NCBI GenBank assembly: GCA_017543805.1
Contig: JAFYFK010000148.1
Coordinates: forward strand, 1-15,508
Direction: 5' to 3'
Length of the DNA stretch: 15,508 nt
From: Bacillota bacterium
Lineage (GTDB): Bacteria; Bacillota; Clostridia; Peptostreptococcales; Anaerovoracaceae
The position numbers and the translations under genes are program-made. Below, in pieces: positions 12,383-15,508 of the stretch. How positions within the stretch are numbered: the stretch's first letter is position 1; each line of letters starts with the position of its first letter. Below the pieces are notes generated by a model that saw nothing but the letters and a program-made list of their open reading frames with translations, searched no databases and had not been told where the DNA came from.

Positions 12383-13912
12383 TTGGAACAGACATTCCAT
12401 GCCGTCGAGTTCAGGAATATCACCAAGCGTTTCGGCGAGGTGACGGCCAACAACGGCATCGATCTTTACCTCGACAGAGGTGTCATAATGTCGCTTCTGG
12501 GCGAAAACGGAAGCGGAAAGACTTCTCTGATGAACATGCTTGCGGGCATTTATTATCCGGATGACGGAGAGATCCTCATCGACGGAAAACATGCCGAGAT
12601 CCGCTCTCCTCACGACGCCTTCAGTTACGGGATAGGAATGATACATCAGCATTTTAAGCTGGTGGACGTATTTACCGCTGCCGAAAACGTTGCCCTCGGC
12701 CTTGAAGAAAAATTCGACCTCAGAGCCACGGCTTACAAGATGAAGGAGATCTGCGGCAAATACGGATTCGACATCGATCCGGACAAGAAGATCTACGAGA
12801 TGTCCGTATCGGAAAAGCAGACTGTAGAGATAATCAAGGTGCTCTACAGAGGCGCGGACATTCTGATACTCGACGAGCCGACCGCGGTGCTGACGCCGCA
12901 GGAGACCGAAAAGCTCTTCAACGTCCTGCGGGCTATGCGCGACGACGGAAAGGCGATAATCCTCATTACGCATAAACTCAACGAGGTAATGGCTGTTTCC
13001 GATGTGGTCGCGGTCCTCAGAAAGGGCCAGCATATCGCGACTGTCAGGACCGCTGAGACAAATCCCTCGGATCTGACCAATATGATGGTCGGAAGGGCCG
13101 TTACGCTCAATATCAACAGGTTCAAACCCAAGGATCCGACGCCGAGGCTTACAGTTGCGGGTCTTACCGTCAGGGATTCCGAAGGCGTTAAAAAGCTCAA
13201 CAACGTCGGCTTTATAGCCTACGGCGGGGAGATACTCGGCATAGCCGGAATAGCCGGCAGCGGACAGAAGGAACTCCTTGAAGCCATAGCGGGCCTGAGG
13301 CATATCGAAGACGGTTCAATAATCTACACCCCGGAGGGGAAGAACCCCGAGGAGCTTGTCGGAAAGACTCCGATGGAAATAAGGGACGCCGGCGTAGCGC
13401 TCGCGTTCGTGCCTGAGGACCGTCTCGGAATGGGACTCGCGCCGGGCATGGGCATGGCGGACAATATGCTCATAAGGACCTGGAACAAGACTCCCGGACC
13501 TTTCGTCGACAAGCGCAGCTCCGAAGAGCTCGCAAAGCAGGTGCACGACCTGCTCGACGTCGTAACGCCGGACATCCATTATCCGGTGCGCAAGCTTTCC
13601 GGCGGAAATGTCCAGAAAGTCCTGGTCGGAAGGGAGATCGCGACGTCTCCGACGGTGCTTATGACCGCTTACGCCGTCCGCGGGCTGGATATCAACACAT
13701 CATACATAATCTATGACCTTATGGTCGGCCAGAAGTCCAAGGGGACCGCGGTAGTCTTCGTAGGCGAGGACCTCGACGTTCTGATCGAGCTCTGCGACCG
13801 CATACTCGTTCTCTGCGGAGGTGAGGTCTCCGGCATAGTCGATGCAAGGACCACTACAAAGGACGAGATAGGCCTTCTTATGACGAAAGTCGGCGGAAAG
13901 GAGGGAAAATAA
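12383..13912 (+). CDS. ABC importer ATPase with two ATP-binding domains (BMP/nucleoside type)
   Basis: The 509-residue protein is a double ATPase of the sugar/nucleoside importer group (NupO/YufO-like). Domain 1 has Walker A GENGSGKT (40-47), Q-loop MIHQHF (86-91), a signature SVSEKQ (141-146), Walker B LILDEP (161-166) and H-loop THK (196-198). Domain 2 is degenerate: GIAGSGQ (289-295) in place of Walker A, LSGGN (405-409) kept, AYAVRGLD (429-436) where relatives usually have QPTRGLD, and no H-loop His. One competent and one weak site is common in this group. The start is TTG 12383, supported by AAAGG about 10 bases upstream. It abuts the permease gene with no spacer. Substrate: probably purine nucleoside or base. 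Confidence 0.92.
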   Translation: MEQTFHAVEFRNITKRFGEVTANNGIDLYLDRGVIMSLLGENGSGKTSLMNMLAGIYYPDDGEILIDGKHAEIRSPHDAFSYGIGMIHQHFKLVDVFTAAENVALGLEEKFDLRATAYKMKEICGKYGFDIDPDKKIYEMSVSEKQTVEIIKVLYRGADILILDEPTAVLTPQETEKLFNVLRAMRDDGKAIILITHKLNEVMAVSDVVAVLRKGQHIATVRTAETNPSDLTNMMVGRAVTLNINRFKPKDPTPRLTVAGLTVRDSEGVKKLNNVGFIAYGGEILGIAGIAGSGQKELLEAIAGLRHIEDGSIIYTPEGKNPEELVGKTPMEIRDAGVALAFVPEDRLGMGLAPGMGMADNMLIRTWNKTPGPFVDKRSSEELAKQVHDLLDVVTPDIHYPVRKLSGGNVQKVLVGREIATSPTVLMTAYAVRGLDINTSYIIYDLMVGQKSKGTAVVFVGEDLDVLIELCDRILVLCGGEVSGIVDARTTTKDEIGLLMTKVGGKEGK

Positions 13913-14995
13913 ATGAATAAAGATCCTCTGATCCGTCTTGCAAAACGCGCAAATATGGCAAAGGGCAAGATCTGGATGATCCGTTTCGGAGCCCTCGTAT
14001 TTGCCTTGCTGCTCGGCTCTCTGATATTCCTCATAGTCGGGACGAGCCCGGTGACCGCGTACGGTGCCATGCTCAATTCGTCCCTCGGAAAGGCGTCCGG
14101 CATACGCCAGGTCGTCAAGAACGCTGTTCCGCTCCTCGGGACTGCTCTTGCGCTCGCCCCGTGCTTCAAAATGAAGTACTGGAACATAGGCGCGGAAGGG
14201 CAGATAACCATGGGCGCCATGTTCGCCACGTTCTTTGCCCTTAACTTCGGAAAGACCTGGTCCTCGCTGCCGCTGCTGCTCGTCATGGGCATCGCCTCGG
14301 TGATCGGCGGAGCGCTCTGGGCCGTGATCCCTGCCATATTCAAGGCGCGCTGGGGCACCAACGAGACCCTGTTCACACTGATGATGAACTACATAGCAAT
14401 AGGCATCGTCGCTTATCTTCAGGACGGTCCCTGGGAGGGCAAAAAGGGCAGCCAGATAATCCCCAATTTCGATAAGGCCGCCGTGCTGCCAAAGCTTTTC
14501 GGCGTTCACATAGGCTGGATAATAGTTCTTCTGCTGGTTGCCTTTATGTTTGTCTACATGAAGTACACAAAGCAGGGCTACGAGATCTCCGTGCTCGGCG
14601 AGTCGGAAAATACCGCAAGGTACGCAGGAATGAACGTCAGCCGGATAATACGCAGGACTGCCGCCATTTCCGGAGCCATCTGCGGACTCGTAGGCTTTAT
14701 GGTAGCTTCCGGAGCCAATCAGACGCTGTATTCCGGCGTCGCTGCAGGCGTAGGCTTTACGGCCATTACAGTAGCCTGGCTGGCGCAGCTCAACCCGTTC
14801 GCGATGATAGCGATATCCCTGATGCTGGCGGTGCTCAGCAAGGGGGCCAGCGGACTTCAGACAAGCCTCGGCATACCTGCGTCGATATCCGACATGATCA
14901 CCGGAATAATACTGCTGTGCATGCTCGGCTGCGAGTTCTTCATCAATTACCGCATGATATTCCGCGGAAAGAAAACAGAAGGGAAGGCGGCATAA
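13913..14995 (+). CDS. ABC importer permease, BPD_transp_2 type (first)
   Basis: A 360-residue integral membrane protein starting immediately after the ATPase stop codon, with AAAGGAGGG (13898-13905) 7 bases before its ATG. A positively charged N-terminus (1-20) is followed by about eight to ten hydrophobic segments. The segment KYWNIGAEGQITMGA (88-102) is the conserved loop of this permease class, and GESENTARYAGMNV matches the cytoplasmic coupling region that contacts the ATPase. It forms half of the membrane channel of the BMP-type importer, paired with the next gene's product (NupP/NupQ-like pair). Its stop is directly followed by the second permease start. Confidence 0.93.
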   Translation: MNKDPLIRLAKRANMAKGKIWMIRFGALVFALLLGSLIFLIVGTSPVTAYGAMLNSSLGKASGIRQVVKNAVPLLGTALALAPCFKMKYWNIGAEGQITMGAMFATFFALNFGKTWSSLPLLLVMGIASVIGGALWAVIPAIFKARWGTNETLFTLMMNYIAIGIVAYLQDGPWEGKKGSQIIPNFDKAAVLPKLFGVHIGWIIVLLLVAFMFVYMKYTKQGYEISVLGESENTARYAGMNVSRIIRRTAAISGAICGLVGFMVASGANQTLYSGVAAGVGFTAITVAWLAQLNPFAMIAISLMLAVLSKGASGLQTSLGIPASISDMITGIILLCMLGCEFFINYRMIFRGKKTEGKAA

Positions 14996-15508
14996 ATGAA
15001 TTTCAACCTGATAGCATTTATTAGAGCCGCTGTGCTCAACGGAGCGCCGCTTCTTTACGGAACATCCGGCGAGATACTTACCGAAAAATCAGGAAACCTC
15101 AACCTCGGCGTTGAAGGACTTATGTATATGGGCGGAGCCTTCGGGCTCTGCGGGGCATGGATCTACGACAGGGCCGCGGGCGACGCCGCGAACGGTGTCG
15201 TCGCTATCCTGATAGCGCTTGCGGCGGCCTTCCTGGCCGGCGTGGCCGGGTCTCTCATCTACAGCTTCCTGACGGTGACCCTGCGCGCTAATCAGAATGT
15301 CACCGGTCTTGCCCTTACAATTTTCGGAACCGGGGCAGGGCAGTTCGTGGGCGAACTCATGCGCATAAGGGCAGGCGGAAACGTAGCGATCAGCAACGCC
15401 CTCAAAGAGGTGTTCGCAAATTCCCCGTTCCCGCAGGTCGTGCAGAACATCCCTGTAGTCGGGCCGCTGCTGTTCAGCTACAATGTGTTCGTGTATATAG
15501 GGCTGATC
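14996..15508 (+). CDS. ABC importer permease, second subunit, 3' partial
   Basis: ATG 14996 follows the previous TAA without a gap; AGAAGGGAAGG lies just upstream. The frame stays open for 171 codons to the window end, so the gene is cut. The protein begins MNFNLIAFIRAAVLNGAPLL, then shows EKSGNLNLGVEGLMYMGG (30-47), the signature loop of NupQ-type permeases, followed by hydrophobic segments and TLRANQNVTGLALTIFGTG, also typical. It is the partner permease of the importer. Later genes of the operon lie outside the window. Confidence 0.92.
   Translation, partial: MNFNLIAFIRAAVLNGAPLLYGTSGEILTEKSGNLNLGVEGLMYMGGAFGLCGAWIYDRAAGDAANGVVAILIALAAAFLAGVAGSLIYSFLTVTLRANQNVTGLALTIFGTGAGQFVGELMRIRAGGNVAISNALKEVFANSPFPQVVQNIPVVGPLLFSYNVFVYIGLI

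Overview
The window reads as a chromosomal segment of an anaerobic Firmicute, most likely a member of the Clostridia. The grounds are strong AAGGAGG-type ribosome binding sites, moderate GC in genes with AT-rich gaps, frequent ATA and AGG codons, TTG and GTG starts, and the gene families present. It shows no phage, IS, CRISPR, tRNA or rRNA. The species cannot be fixed from sequence alone.

Region by region: (1) 1-1248, plus strand: the 3' part of a nitroreductase-family gene, an unlisted 39-residue membrane peptide, and an ACT-domain protein whose start lies inside the peptide gene. (2) 3336-1255, minus strand: a flavin reductase-like protein, then a two-subunit UxaA-type dehydratase (SAF subunit plus catalytic subunit). 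(3) 3368-3397: two back-to-back promoters that share the same bases and form a mirror image, one for each direction. (4) 3445-6881, plus strand: an envelope operon with a DUF1232 protein, a Pr6Pr-like membrane protein, an MFS-type transporter, a 52-residue one-helix protein missed by simple ORF calling, a four-helix membrane protein, and a secreted SH3b protein anchored by a C-terminal helix. It ends in a long folded element and a classical terminator. (5) 7127-10102: a strong promoter drives a ribbon-helix-helix regulator and a ClpB disaggregase that has no N-terminal domain. The regulator's Shine-Dalgarno is separated from its ATG by a small hairpin that would bring the two to normal distance. 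(6) 10103-10388: a gap with its own strong promoter, a short transcribed segment carrying an anti-Shine-Dalgarno motif, and a terminator. It is a candidate small RNA or, alternatively, a Phe-rich leader-peptide attenuator. (7) 10389-15508: xanthine phosphoribosyltransferase followed by a BMP-type ABC importer (lipoprotein, double ATPase, two permeases, the last cut by the window end), together a likely purine uptake and salvage unit.

The parts most worth following up are the RHH-ClpB pair with its unusual translation start, and the anti-SD RNA/leader candidate upstream of xpt. Everything else belongs to recognisable families. All family assignments are from reading the protein sequence, not from a database search.
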